NCBI RefSeq assembly: GCF_044385915.1
Contig: NZ_JBISCC010000113.1
Location: forward strand, 12,152 to 76,151
DNA from: Thalassobellus citreus
GTDB taxonomy: Bacteria; Bacteroidota; Bacteroidia; Flavobacteriales; Flavobacteriaceae
Reading direction: 5' to 3'
Length of the DNA stretch: 64,000 nt
The first letter of the stretch is position 1. Each line of letters opens with the position of its first letter. Shown here piece by piece: positions 49,842 to 58,698 of the stretch. Position numbers and translations under genes: made by a program. The notes beneath the pieces were generated by a model. It made no database searches, was not told where the DNA came from, and saw only the letters and a program-made list of their open reading frames with translations.

Positions 49842-50045
49842 TTATGCTACGTTTTCTACTGCTTCAGAGTTGTCAATTAATACTTGACCTCTGTAGTATA
49901 ATTTTCCTTCATGCCAGTGTGCTCTGTGATATAAGTGAGCCTCACCTGTTGTTGGGCAAGTAGCAATCTGTGGCGCAGTTGCTTTATAATGTGTTCTTCT
50001 TTTATCTCTTCTTGTTTTCGAGATTTTTCTTTTAGGATGTGCCAT
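49842..50045 (-). CDS. rpmF: 50S ribosomal protein L32
   Basis: A 67-residue L32: MAHPKRKISKTRRDKRRTHYK start, then a degenerate zinc region lacking the second CxxC (ATCPTTG and HLYHRAH), as is common in Bacteroidota. Directly downstream of the DUF177 gene (9 nt), the usual arrangement. Confidence 0.96.
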   Translation of the reverse strand: MAHPKRKISKTRRDKRRTHYKATAPQIATCPTTGEAHLYHRAHWHEGKLYYRGQVLIDNSEAVENVA

Positions 50046-50054
50046 TTTTTATAG

Positions 50055-50600
50055 TTATTTATCCGTTAATAGTTTCTTTAATGTATTCCAACGAGGATCT
50101 ATATCCTCTTCTTTTTGTTTATCTTCTTTAAGCCCAGGGCTTAATTGTTCTAATTTTTCAAGTATTTCTGAATTTAATGTCCCATCTTCAATTCCAGGAT
50201 GAACACGCTTAATAGGTACAGCTAGTACTATTAATTCATAAACGTATTGCTGAATATTAATTTCATAAGTCCCATGAGGGATAATAAGAATATCAATATT
50301 TTCATCATTATATTCATCACCAAAATTAACGACTAAATCAAATTCATTTTCAATGGTTTGATTATAAGGTTCGTTAGTTAAATCGCAATTAATATTAACA
50401 AATCCTGAAATTTCAAAATGTAATTCTAGTAAAGTTGCCTTTTTTTCTAAGACAAGATTTACTTTAACATCTACATTGTTAAAATCTTCATACTCAAAAT
50501 ATTCAAAGAACGTTTCTTTAATTTCATACTCAAACTGATGTTTCCCTACCTTTAACCCTACAAATGGAATTGTAAACTCTTTTAATGGCTTCATTCTCAC
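50055..50600 (-). CDS. DUF177 (YceD-like) protein
   Basis: A 181-residue YceD/DUF177 protein implicated in 23S rRNA/L32 maturation. Core motifs include CDLTNEPYNQTIENEFDLVVNFG (one Cys of the usual CxR...C pattern changed) and ELIVLAVPIKRVHP. The C-terminal DPRWNTLKKLL is characteristic. In operon with rpmF. Confidence 0.9.
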   Translation of the reverse strand: MRMKPLKEFTIPFVGLKVGKHQFEYEIKETFFEYFEYEDFNNVDVKVNLVLEKKATLLELHFEISGFVNINCDLTNEPYNQTIENEFDLVVNFGDEYNDENIDILIIPHGTYEINIQQYVYELIVLAVPIKRVHPGIEDGTLNSEILEKLEQLSPGLKEDKQKEEDIDPRWNTLKKLLTDK

Positions 50601-50740
50601 ATCTATTTTGAGCCTGCAAATATATAAATTTTTATTTACGCGGCATTACTTATAAACATTTTTTTGTTTATATCTTTAATCTGTCAATAATTTTAATTTT
50701 ATTATGTAAAATATCTTCTACATATTAAAAAATTAAACCA

Positions 50741-51805
50741 TTAACGATGCCTCTGTTTACGGTCGATTCTTGGTGCTTTTTTTAACGGATTTGATGTAAT
50801 TTCTTCATAATCAGATCTGTTTTTAAAAATTTGAATAGCTGTATAGAGCGCTTCCTTAAATGAATTTTCATCGGCTTCACCCTTTCCTGCTATCTCGTAA
50901 GCCGTTCCATGGTCTGGTGATGTTCTAACTTTATTTAAACCGGCTGTATAATTTACACCTTGTCCGAATGACAATGTTTTAAAAGGAATGAGTCCTTGGT
51001 CGTGATATGATGCAATAATGGCATCAAAATTCTTATAATTATTAGAACCAAAAAAACTATCTGCTGCATAAGGTCCATAAACCAGTTTCCCTGAATCCTT
51101 TATTTTTTTAAGCGTAGGTCTTAACACATCATCATCTTCTGTTCCAATAACACCATTGTCTCCTGTATGTGGATTGATTCCTAAAACAGCTATTTTGGGT
51201 CTTCCTATTTTGAAATCTTTTAAAAGTGAATTATAAACCGTATTTATTTTCTTTTCAATTAATTCTGAAGTAATATGATTAGATATATCTTTTACAGGTA
51301 CATGATCTGTTAGTAAACCTACTCTTAAAGTATCGGTAACCATAAACATTAAACTTTCGCCTTCTAACTCTTGTGCTAAATAATCTGTATGTCCAGGAAA
51401 ATTGAAAGCTTCCGATTGAATGTTATGTTTATTAATAGGTGCTGTAACTAAAACATCTACATCGCCATTTTTTAAAGCTTGTGTAGCTGATGCCAAAGAT
51501 TTTATAGCAAATTCACCGATTTTAGGATCTTCTTTTCCAAAATTAATATTTACAGGTTCTTTCCAAGCGTTAAAAACATTCACTTTTCCAGAAGCAATTT
51601 GATTAATAACATGTATGCTATGAAAATTAATTGCCGACTTAAAATGAGTTTTTAAAAAACTCATAGATTTAATAGACGCAAAAATTACTGGTGTACAGAA
51701 ATCTAAAATTCTTTCATCTTGAAACGTTTTTAAAACAATTTCTCCTCCAATACCATTTAAGTCTCCAATTGATATTCCTACTATTATATTTTCTGCTTTA
51801 TTCAT
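50741..51805 (-). CDS. pdxA: 4-hydroxythreonine-4-phosphate dehydrogenase (PdxA)
   Basis: About 354 residues from the ATG at 51805 (MNKAENIIVGISIGDLNGIGGEI); an earlier ATG at 51844 lies in the promoter region shared with the divergent gene. PdxA motifs: APINKHNIQSEAFNFPGHTDYLA, GINPHTGDNGVIGTED, ASYHDQGLIPFK and RTSPDHGTAYEIAG, including metal-binding His residues. It acts in pyridoxal-phosphate synthesis. Confidence 0.95.
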   Translation of the reverse strand: MNKAENIIVGISIGDLNGIGGEIVLKTFQDERILDFCTPVIFASIKSMSFLKTHFKSAINFHSIHVINQIASGKVNVFNAWKEPVNINFGKEDPKIGEFAIKSLASATQALKNGDVDVLVTAPINKHNIQSEAFNFPGHTDYLAQELEGESLMFMVTDTLRVGLLTDHVPVKDISNHITSELIEKKINTVYNSLLKDFKIGRPKIAVLGINPHTGDNGVIGTEDDDVLRPTLKKIKDSGKLVYGPYAADSFFGSNNYKNFDAIIASYHDQGLIPFKTLSFGQGVNYTAGLNKVRTSPDHGTAYEIAGKGEADENSFKEALYTAIQIFKNRSDYEEITSNPLKKAPRIDRKQRHR

Positions 51806-51870
51806 TAAAAATGATAAGTTTTGTTCGTAATTTTGATGGTACAAATTTAACTAAATAAACAGATAATAAT

Positions 51871-52461
51871 ATGTTTACTGGAATTATTGAAAATATTGGT
51901 GTTATTTCAGACCTAAAAAAAGAACTAGATAATCTTCATATCACCATTAAAAGCCCTATAACAAGCGAATTAAAAGTTGATCAGAGCGTAGCACATAATG
52001 GTGTTTGTTTAACGGTTGTAAAAATAGTTGATGACACATACACCGTTACAGCCATTAAAGAAACATTAGACAAAACAAGCCTAGGAACCATAGAAATTAA
52101 TGACAAAGTAAACTTAGAGCGCGCTATGATGCTTGGTGATAGACTTGATGGACATATTGTACAAGGTCATGTAGATCAAACTGCTATTTGTACAAATGTT
52201 GAAGAAGCAAATGGTAGCTGGGTATTTACCTTTAGTTACGATTCTAGTTTAAATAATATAACTATTGAAAAAGGCTCAATAACCATAAATGGAACAAGTT
52301 TAACGGTTGTTAACTCAAAAAAAGATAGTTTTAGTGTAGCTATTATACCTTATACGTATGAACATACAAACTTTCATACCTTTAAAAAAGGGACTGTAGT
52401 TAATTTAGAATTTGATGTATTAGGGAAATATGTAGCTAAGCTTTTAGAATTAAATCAATAA
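51871..52461 (+). CDS. ribE: Riboflavin synthase, alpha subunit
   Basis: A 196-residue duplicated lumazine-binding protein: MFTGIIENIGVI, HNGVCLTVVKI, MMLGDRLDGHIVQGHVDQTA, then the second repeat with NGTSLTVVNS. It converts two lumazines to riboflavin. Monocistronic, divergent from pdxA. Confidence 0.95.
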   Translation: MFTGIIENIGVISDLKKELDNLHITIKSPITSELKVDQSVAHNGVCLTVVKIVDDTYTVTAIKETLDKTSLGTIEINDKVNLERAMMLGDRLDGHIVQGHVDQTAICTNVEEANGSWVFTFSYDSSLNNITIEKGSITINGTSLTVVNSKKDSFSVAIIPYTYEHTNFHTFKKGTVVNLEFDVLGKYVAKLLELNQ

Positions 52462-52463
52462 TC

Positions 52464-52658
52464 TTAACTATCTGTTTTTTGGAATAATTTTCTAACGCCA
52501 TAAAATAAAGCGAACGCAGCACCAACTAGTACACCTCCATCAATAGGGAAACCTGGTGGTGGTGGTGTTCCAGGAGGAGGTAATTCTTGAGAGGCACACA
52601 CAAAACTTATTAATACAAATAAGATTGAGGCAAAAATTCTTTTATTTTGTATTGTCAT
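52464..52658 (-). CDS. PID-CTERM-type small exported protein
   Basis: About 64 residues from the ATG at 52658: signal peptide (RIFASILFVLISFVCASQ), a proline-rich PPPGTPPPPG stretch, the PIDGG motif, one hydrophobic helix and a basic tail. This is the PID-CTERM sorting architecture of Bacteroidota small proteins. No catalytic region is present. Confidence 0.75.
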   Translation of the reverse strand: MTIQNKRIFASILFVLISFVCASQELPPPGTPPPPGFPIDGGVLVGAAFALFYGVRKLFQKTDS

Positions 52659-52960
52659 TTGGAGGCAAATGTATAAAAAAAAGCGTGTCAAAAAAATAAT
52701 TTGATGGATTTACCGTCAAAAAAAACCTATGAAACGTTTGAAATTATCGATAAAAAGCAATCTTTGTAATCTGCTTTTATGAAAAAACATATGTAATATC
52801 ATATAAGCATAATAGAAATAACAATTAATCCCTCAATTTTTACTTCGTATAGCAAATATATATAAAATTAAGTAAAAAATAAATTAAACTTTATAATTGA
52901 GCTTCAAGTTATTATATAAAAATGACTATTATGTAATCAAATTACAAATCCCATACAAAA
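52659..52960. other. Intergenic stretch without recognised features
   Basis: About 300 nt of AT-rich sequence between the PID-CTERM gene and the tRNA-Met-fragment terminator. I see no gene, repeat or tRNA. It holds the upstream region of the small exported protein. Confidence 0.5.
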
Positions 52961-52987
52961 AAAGCCTTTCAAAAATTGAAAGGCTTT
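52961..52987 (-). terminator. Original tRNA-Met terminator
   Basis: AAAGCCTTTCA/TGAAAGGCTTT with a 5-nt loop just 3' of the tRNA-Met fragment; it marks the undisturbed chromosomal side of the integration site. Confidence 0.85.
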
Positions 52988-53001
52988 ACAATCTGTAAAA
53001 G

Positions 53002-53043
53002 TGGTCCCACTTGGGCTCGAACCAAGGACCACCTGATTATGAG
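53002..53043 (-). pseudogene. 3' fragment of tRNA-Met (CAT), probable attachment site of island
   Basis: On the minus strand this reads anticodon loop CTCATAA, stem strand TCAGG, variable GTGGT, T-arm CTTGG-TTCGAGC-CCAAG, acceptor strand TGGGACC and A. The 5' half is absent: sequence identity stops at the anticodon loop (the 5' stem strand CCTGA is replaced by TACGT). The usual 3'-end duplication left by a tyrosine recombinase explains this. An integrase gene lies 150 bp to the right, and the intact tRNA should lie at the far end of the island outside the window. Confidence 0.85.
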
Positions 53044-53195
53044 ACGTATTATTTCAGTTTTCATTTAGCTACATTTAGTTTCTTATATTCTCATTATCAG
53101 TTATTTATAAATTTTTGCTTTGTTTTTATTTGCATATGATTTACCTTTAAAGGGCAATTTGTTGTACAGATGTTGTACTGATTTATTCTAAGCCT

Positions 53196-54404
53196 ATGTC
53201 AACCGTAAAAACCGTATTAAGAAAAACAAAACTTGCTGATGGTAGTTATCCCATCTCTTTAAGAGTATCGAAAGATAGGAAATCGAAATATTTTCAAACG
53301 ATATTTAGAGCTTTCCCAATGGAGTGGAATCAAACAACGGGAAGCTTTACCAATAAAAATTCAAATAGTACCCAAAATAACAGGTTACTTCTTAAATTCA
53401 AGGATAGGGCTTTAAAAATTCTTTCGGACTTAGAAATGGAAAAAGGTGATTTCACTTTAAGAGATTTTGAAAATCGTTTTAGAATTGTGTCCAATCCAGT
53501 ACAGCAAAATGTTTTTTATTTTTGGGATGAGATTATTGGTGAAATGATTTATGCAGGAAGAACCGGCAATGCACGCGTTAATAAAGAAGTGTTCGCTTCT
53601 TTAAATTTATTTCATAAAAGCACTAGACTTAACTTTAAAGACATCACCCCTTCCTTTTTAAATAAATATGAAGCTTTCTTAAGGTCAAGAGGCGGAAGCG
53701 ATGGAGGCATAGGTGTGCGAATGAGAACCATAAGAGCACTATATAACTTTGCTATTGAAAGAAAAATAGCTAAAGAACAGGACTATCCCTTTAAAATTTA
53801 TAAGGTATCAAAACTAAAAGGCAAAAACCTTAAAAAGGCTTTAAGAATGGAAGAAGTCCTTAAGATTAGAGATTTTGATTTAGTAAAATATCCATGGTAT
53901 GTCAATACTAGAAACTATTTTATATTTAGTTTTTACACCAGAGGCATGAATTTTGCCGATATGATGAAACTTGAATGGAAGGCAATTGACAATGATAAGA
54001 TATATTATACAAGATCTAAAACTAAGGGGAATTTTAAAATTAAAATTCTACCCCCTGTCCGAGAGATTTTAAATTATTATAAAGAGTTTGCCATTGATAC
54101 TAAATATGTTTTCCCTATTCTTTTGAAAAATAACTTGACCCCTCCACAATTGGAAAACAGAAAACATAAAACTCTTCAACGCTATAACAAAGAATTAAAA
54201 GAGATTGCAGAAATATGCGGAATTGATAAACCCCTAACAAGTTATGTAGCCAGACATAGTTTTGCAAACTGTTTAAAACAAAAAGGAGTCGCTACCGATA
54301 TTATTAGTGAGTCCATGGGGCATCAAAATCTTAGTATCACACAAACTTATCTCAAGGAATTTGATAATTCTGTTTTAGATGAGGCGATTGAAATTTTGGT
54401 TTGA
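53196..54404 (+). CDS. Tyrosine recombinase/integrase
   Basis: A 402-residue Bacteroidota-type integrase: N-terminal arm-binding domain (about 1-90), SAM-like core-binding domain (about 100-200) and catalytic domain with Arg in FYTRGMNFADMM, HSFA in SYVARHSFANCL, H in MGHQNLSITQ and nucleophile Tyr in TQTYLKEF. Adjacent to the tRNA-Met fragment, so it is the probable mobilising enzyme of the island. Confidence 0.94.
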   Translation: MSTVKTVLRKTKLADGSYPISLRVSKDRKSKYFQTIFRAFPMEWNQTTGSFTNKNSNSTQNNRLLLKFKDRALKILSDLEMEKGDFTLRDFENRFRIVSNPVQQNVFYFWDEIIGEMIYAGRTGNARVNKEVFASLNLFHKSTRLNFKDITPSFLNKYEAFLRSRGGSDGGIGVRMRTIRALYNFAIERKIAKEQDYPFKIYKVSKLKGKNLKKALRMEEVLKIRDFDLVKYPWYVNTRNYFIFSFYTRGMNFADMMKLEWKAIDNDKIYYTRSKTKGNFKIKILPPVREILNYYKEFAIDTKYVFPILLKNNLTPPQLENRKHKTLQRYNKELKEIAEICGIDKPLTSYVARHSFANCLKQKGVATDIISESMGHQNLSITQTYLKEFDNSVLDEAIEILV

Positions 54405-54540
54405 AGGTAAATTAAATACAGCTGTTCCTAATGGCAATTGATAGATTTCAGTAGTCAAAAAAAAAGTCCTATTTTAACACTAATCTGTTTAGATTTTATA
54501 CCAAACAAACTATTTTTGCTCACTAATTTAAAAAAAATTT

Positions 54541-54717
54541 ATGAAAGAATTAATTGAAAAAATCAACGCAGAAATTGAAACATTCAAAAAAGAATCAGCA
54601 TCATTAATTGAAAATGGAGTAAAAGCTGCTGGGCCAAGAGCACGTAAATCAACTTTAGGACTAGAAAAATTACTAAAAGAATTTAGAAAAGTCTCTATAG
54701 AAGAAGCTAAAAAATAA
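54541..54717 (+). CDS. Histone H1-like (Hc1-type) small basic protein
   Basis: An ATG frame of 58 codons: KELIEKINAEIETFKKES, NGVKAAGPRARKSTLGL, LEKLLKEFRKVSIEEAKK. Composition and the GPRARKSTL region match the Bacteroidota histone H1/Hc1-like family. It is probably a nucleoid-associated protein. Followed by a clear terminator. Located inside the island next to the integrase. Confidence 0.75.
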   Translation: MKELIEKINAEIETFKKESASLIENGVKAAGPRARKSTLGLEKLLKEFRKVSIEEAKK

Positions 54718-54734
54718 ATAGCCGCAAACAAACT

Positions 54735-54765
54735 GCCCTCCTGACTTTCTAGAGGGCTTTTTTTA
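54735..54765 (+). terminator. Terminator after the Hc1-like gene
   Basis: GCCCTC / GAGGGC stem with an 11-nt loop and an 8-nt T-run, 17 nt after the stop codon. Confidence 0.9.
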
Positions 54766-54906
54766 TAGGCAACTTTGAATATAAAACCAGCATCAAATAC
54801 CTTAATAATACAACAATACTAAATTTCTTTAATTCGAATTAATTTTGATTAATTTTAATCTTGCCAGATAACCAATATTTCTAAGGACTCAAACAGACAT
54901 ATTAGA

Positions 54907-55803
54907 TTAATAGATAAGTAAACTTTCTAGTTCCTTCATATTGAAATTATGCTTTTTTGGGTTATTTTTCTTAAGGGCTAACAGGTTTTGTAACTTCCAT
55001 TGTATCGCTGGAAACTTTTCAAAATCATAAATACTCCAATCTGGAGACGTGTTTTCAAAACTGATAATAAAATTTTTGTCAGTTTCTGTTAAACCTTCTT
55101 GTACCACTTTGACTAGTTTTTCTCGTGTTTGCTCAAAATCTGTATACGAAAAAGGGTTTTCGGTCATACCCATAAATTGGTTTGCAAAAGCTTGTTCTTG
55201 ATTTATAAAATTAGGAAATAACACTTCTTTAATAGGCCTTTTACTGCTCAGTAATGTAAAGATAAAACCTTCTTTGATTTCTTGTGTAAATCCTTCATTT
55301 TCTAACAAATCCTTTACATCAAATAAATCTCTTGGATGTTGTCTATCAAACGCAGCAACTATTTTCCCACCATACAACTGTCCAAACGAGACTCCTTGAA
55401 TTGAACAAAAGACGTCAAACTCTTCTTGCGCTTTATCGCATAAAACCAAGGTACTAGAATCACCTATCAAACCTCTGACACCTTGATTTACTTCAATTTT
55501 AATTAAAGCTTGTTTATTACTTATTTGTAATTTTAGCTTATCCTTTTGATGTTCGACCAATAAATTAGGAAAAATTACATTCAGGCGTTTCTTTATTTCT
55601 CCTAAGGTATTATTGATATTAGTAAAAGATGTTGTTCTATCTTCTATAGGTATATATGTTAAGTCTATATCAACTGACAACCTAGACATATCTCTTACAA
55701 ATAAATTTATAGCGGTTCCTCCATGAAGAGCAAAACACTTTTCTTTTGCTACTTCAGGAATTACACTTAAAAGTAAACGAACTTGATTCTTATAATTATT
55801 CAT
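54907..55803 (-). CDS. AbiEii-type nucleotidyltransferase toxin
   Basis: A 298-residue nucleotidyl-transferase AbiEii/AbiGii family protein with FALHGGTAINLFVRDMSRLSVDIDLTY (about residues 23-49) holding the GGTA and DIDL catalytic motifs, then a conserved KIVAAFDRQHPRDLFDVKDL. Such toxins modify tRNA acceptor ends or related targets. It overlaps its antitoxin gene by 8 nt. Confidence 0.92.
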   Translation of the reverse strand: MNNYKNQVRLLLSVIPEVAKEKCFALHGGTAINLFVRDMSRLSVDIDLTYIPIEDRTTSFTNINNTLGEIKKRLNVIFPNLLVEHQKDKLKLQISNKQALIKIEVNQGVRGLIGDSSTLVLCDKAQEEFDVFCSIQGVSFGQLYGGKIVAAFDRQHPRDLFDVKDLLENEGFTQEIKEGFIFTLLSSKRPIKEVLFPNFINQEQAFANQFMGMTENPFSYTDFEQTREKLVKVVQEGLTETDKNFIISFENTSPDWSIYDFEKFPAIQWKLQNLLALKKNNPKKHNFNMKELESLLIY

Positions 55804-56617
55804 CGACTAAATTTTTAGGAACCGTTATTTTGTACTCTGAATCATAGACACCATCAACAACGATTTGTCGTTTCCCTTTTCCCATGTCAATATGCTCAAC
55901 GTTTACAAATTCTAGCCACGGATGGCGACACTTATTAGCCAAATATAAAAACAATCGTTTTACTTTTACAGATGTACAGGCTTCTAGCAATTGTTGCACT
56001 TGATTAGGACGTAAATTATTCAACCCTTGCATAAGCTCATAGCATTCTTTTAAATCTTGCTTTTTAGGAGCTAAATACAAGCACTCCATGATTGCTCGTG
56101 CTGCACCTGATACTTTTATATAAAATCCATTAACTTCTACATCGGTCAAACCTAAATCAGCTGGCAAAAATGACGTAGAATAATAATTTATCTCCATACC
56201 CCAATTATAGTTTTTCAACCAAGAAGGGATGCGCTCATTTTCATTTCCAAAAAGTGTAAACTGCTGTCTTGAAAATTCTAGATAATGAGCCTTTCCTAAA
56301 AGATTTAAAGCTGATTTACCACCTGGATGCACACCGAGTTTACCTTGTGATTGCAAAGCAAATATAGCTCCTTCGATGGTAGTAGTGTCACCGCTTTTTA
56401 CAAAAGCTCCATTATTTAAAGGGGTTATCCAATTGCTCTTTTTATATCGGCTCAATAACTGATGTGAATACCCATTTTCTACCAACCATGAAGTAAGGTA
56501 AACAGCATTTTGCGGCCAACCTCGTAAAAGACGGTTTATTTTATGTGATTTTTCTAAACTCAAAGTGTAGTTTTGCGCAAAATTATAAACCAAATATAAA
56601 AAATTGTTTATAATCAT
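55796..56617 (-). CDS. AbiEi-type antitoxin/transcriptional regulator
   Basis: A 273-residue AbiEi-family antitoxin with an N-terminal winged-helix region (about 20-75: LVENGYSHQLLSRYKKSNWITPLNNGAFV) and a C-terminal domain ending AEYKITVPKN-type. It neutralises and represses the AbiE pair. Its start is ~45 bp from a 14-bp palindrome that is the likely operator. The first ~17 residues upstream of the helices may be a start-site overcall. Confidence 0.88.
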   Translation of the reverse strand: MIINNFLYLVYNFAQNYTLSLEKSHKINRLLRGWPQNAVYLTSWLVENGYSHQLLSRYKKSNWITPLNNGAFVKSGDTTTIEGAIFALQSQGKLGVHPGGKSALNLLGKAHYLEFSRQQFTLFGNENERIPSWLKNYNWGMEINYYSTSFLPADLGLTDVEVNGFYIKVSGAARAIMECLYLAPKKQDLKECYELMQGLNNLRPNQVQQLLEACTSVKVKRLFLYLANKCRHPWLEFVNVEHIDMGKGKRQIVVDGVYDSEYKITVPKNLVDE

Positions 56618-56662
56618 AGCTATTTATAAATTAAAAGTTTAGTTTTTATATTAAATTTAAAC

Positions 56663-56676
56663 CATATTCGAATATG
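56663..56676. promoter_or_regulatory. 14-bp perfect palindrome, likely AbiEi operator
   Basis: CATATTCGAATATG is fully self-complementary and lies between the divergent abiEi and CHAT genes, 46 bp upstream of the abiEi start. Autoregulation by AbiEi is inferred. Confidence 0.55.
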
Positions 56677-56715
56677 ACATTATTTATTTTACAACAGAAT
56701 ACTGATAGTAAAAAC

Positions 56716-56759
56716 CATTTAATGAAAAGAGGTTTTTGTTACAGAAAAAAGTGTACATT
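56716..56759 (+). repeat. Left inverted repeat of the CHAT-STAND cassette
   Basis: Contains CATTTAATGAAAAGAGG (56716-56732) and, 18 nt on, GTGTACATT (56751-56759). The reverse complement of both words recurs at 62732-62760 beyond the STAND gene; a third GTGTACATT is at 63121. Confidence 0.6.
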
Positions 56760-56785
56760 ATTAATTGTTTTAAAACTGAATTAAG

Positions 56786-58684
56786 ATGTTTAAACCTCCC
56801 CAAATAAATTCTGATTACTTTCTTATTGTAAATTACGAAAAGCCCTTGTTAACTGCTGTCGTTTCAAGTTATGTAAACAATGTTGGATATTATGTTCCAA
56901 CTTTTGAGTTTGCTGAGGTTACTTCAAATGCAAAGGATTTTGATGAAACAAAACTAGGTGATGGAGAAATTGATGAACATTATATAAGTAGGGTTAGGTC
57001 TCAAGAATTCAATATTAAAGTACACAACTCACTAAAACGATTAAGGGGATGCAAATATTTAATTATTATCGGTCTATCCAAAAATCAAATAAGTTATTTA
57101 GATTTTTTAAATGATTACAATACAATATATGTGGATACGATTGAGGAAGTAGACTTTACCCTAAGTCATTTGGTTGAAAAATCAGGCTATCTTCCTTGTA
57201 ATAGAAGTAATGCTTATGATGCTCTATATGTATCAATAGAAAATAACTTAATGCTTCAAATCGATGAAAGCGCAGGAGATATAGTATTTGATGATTCTAA
57301 TAAAAGGGGAGTCATAGTAGTGGATAGAGTTGATAATTCTACATTGCCTTTAGCGATAAGCTATGCAACAGCTGTAAATGCTAATTTAAAATTAATAGAT
57401 TCACCTGATGTTGATAAATCAAAATATAGAATACTTATACAAAAGTGGAAAGAGAAAGCATCTGAAGGAATTGAAGACCAATCTGCTTTTAACGATTTAA
57501 GTGCACTAATATACCCATCGCTTGAACATATTGATTTTTTGAAATATGAATTCGCAACTTTCTTTACTAAAGGAGCTCCTTATGGACTAATTCTTAAAAA
57601 CCAGATTCCTATTTCTCATGTACATCTTCAATTACTGCCAGATTTTTTTCTTTTTAATAATATTCAAATTGATAGCTTTTCTGACACTCCAAGTGCAGTA
57701 GTGTTTTCTCCGTTAGAATTTCAAGATGAAGAAACGGATTCAGTAATCGATTATTTAGAAAGTAAAAATCTATTTGTGAAGTCATTGATAGGTAAGAATG
57801 CCACGGTTTTTAATCTTGATAATCATATTAAAGAATATCCTTATAGTGTGCTCCATATATGTAGTCACGGAGGTGAAATCGAAGGGTCTCGAATTACTGA
57901 AATCTTTAAAGACAGAGACGGAAATGACCATACTATTATTTATGACGAAGTTGCTACTTTTGCCTTATCTCCTTATCAAGACCTACATCCTGTTACTATC
58001 AAAAGTTTTTTTAGAACTTTTGATGGCTATATTTGGAGAAGTAAGGAGCTTAAAGCTATAGAACATCCGCAGTATATTTTCTCAGACATGACTAATCATC
58101 TCAGAAAAAAAGAGAATAAGGACAGAAGTAAAAAAGTAATCGTAGATGGTTCTTGTTATATAAAGTGTTATGTTTCTCACTCTCAAGCTATTTTTCGTCA
58201 TTTGGCTTCGGGGCATTCACCTTTGATATTTAATAATACTTGTTGGTCTTGGTTAGACATTTCTGAATCTTTTCTTGCAGTAGGAGCAAAAGCTTACATT
58301 GGAACACTTTGGGCAATAAATAATAATGTGGCTAAAATATCTGCTGAACTTTTCTATGAAGATATTTTTAATGGTACAATCATGGAAGCATTTTACAAAA
58401 TGCAGCAAAAAACGATGGGTACAAAAGATGAAAATATATATAGTTTTTGGGGGTTACATTTTAGCAAGGTTATGTCAGGTGTCAATAAGGAATCTAGTAG
58501 AAAAATAGTTTTGTTGAAAATGCACAAGTCATTACAGGTTTGGAAGGATAAGCTTGAAAATACAACTAGGGAAGGGATGAGAAAGAATATTAATGAATTT
58601 ATTGATTGGAATGCACGTGAACAAGTTAAAGATTTTAAGAAGGAGATAACAGAAATGTATTTAAGAGATAAAAAGATTAAATAA
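56786..58684 (+). CDS. CHAT domain (caspase-like) protease
   Basis: The 632-residue protein has a C-terminal CHAT peptidase domain: catalytic His361 in LHICSHGGE and Cys486 in FNNTCWSW, followed by AYIGTLWAINNN and FYKMQQKTMG. The first ~330 residues are a non-enzymatic sensor-like region without clear repeats. CHAT proteases are effectors or activators in bacterial immunity and would cleave a specific partner. It is the first gene of a pair, 14 nt before the nuclease-STAND gene. The two are surely co-expressed. Confidence 0.87.
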   Translation: MFKPPQINSDYFLIVNYEKPLLTAVVSSYVNNVGYYVPTFEFAEVTSNAKDFDETKLGDGEIDEHYISRVRSQEFNIKVHNSLKRLRGCKYLIIIGLSKNQISYLDFLNDYNTIYVDTIEEVDFTLSHLVEKSGYLPCNRSNAYDALYVSIENNLMLQIDESAGDIVFDDSNKRGVIVVDRVDNSTLPLAISYATAVNANLKLIDSPDVDKSKYRILIQKWKEKASEGIEDQSAFNDLSALIYPSLEHIDFLKYEFATFFTKGAPYGLILKNQIPISHVHLQLLPDFFLFNNIQIDSFSDTPSAVVFSPLEFQDEETDSVIDYLESKNLFVKSLIGKNATVFNLDNHIKEYPYSVLHICSHGGEIEGSRITEIFKDRDGNDHTIIYDEVATFALSPYQDLHPVTIKSFFRTFDGYIWRSKELKAIEHPQYIFSDMTNHLRKKENKDRSKKVIVDGSCYIKCYVSHSQAIFRHLASGHSPLIFNNTCWSWLDISESFLAVGAKAYIGTLWAINNNVAKISAELFYEDIFNGTIMEAFYKMQQKTMGTKDENIYSFWGLHFSKVMSGVNKESSRKIVLLKMHKSLQVWKDKLENTTREGMRKNINEFIDWNAREQVKDFKKEITEMYLRDKKIK

Positions 58685-58698
58685 ATCAAGATAAATAG

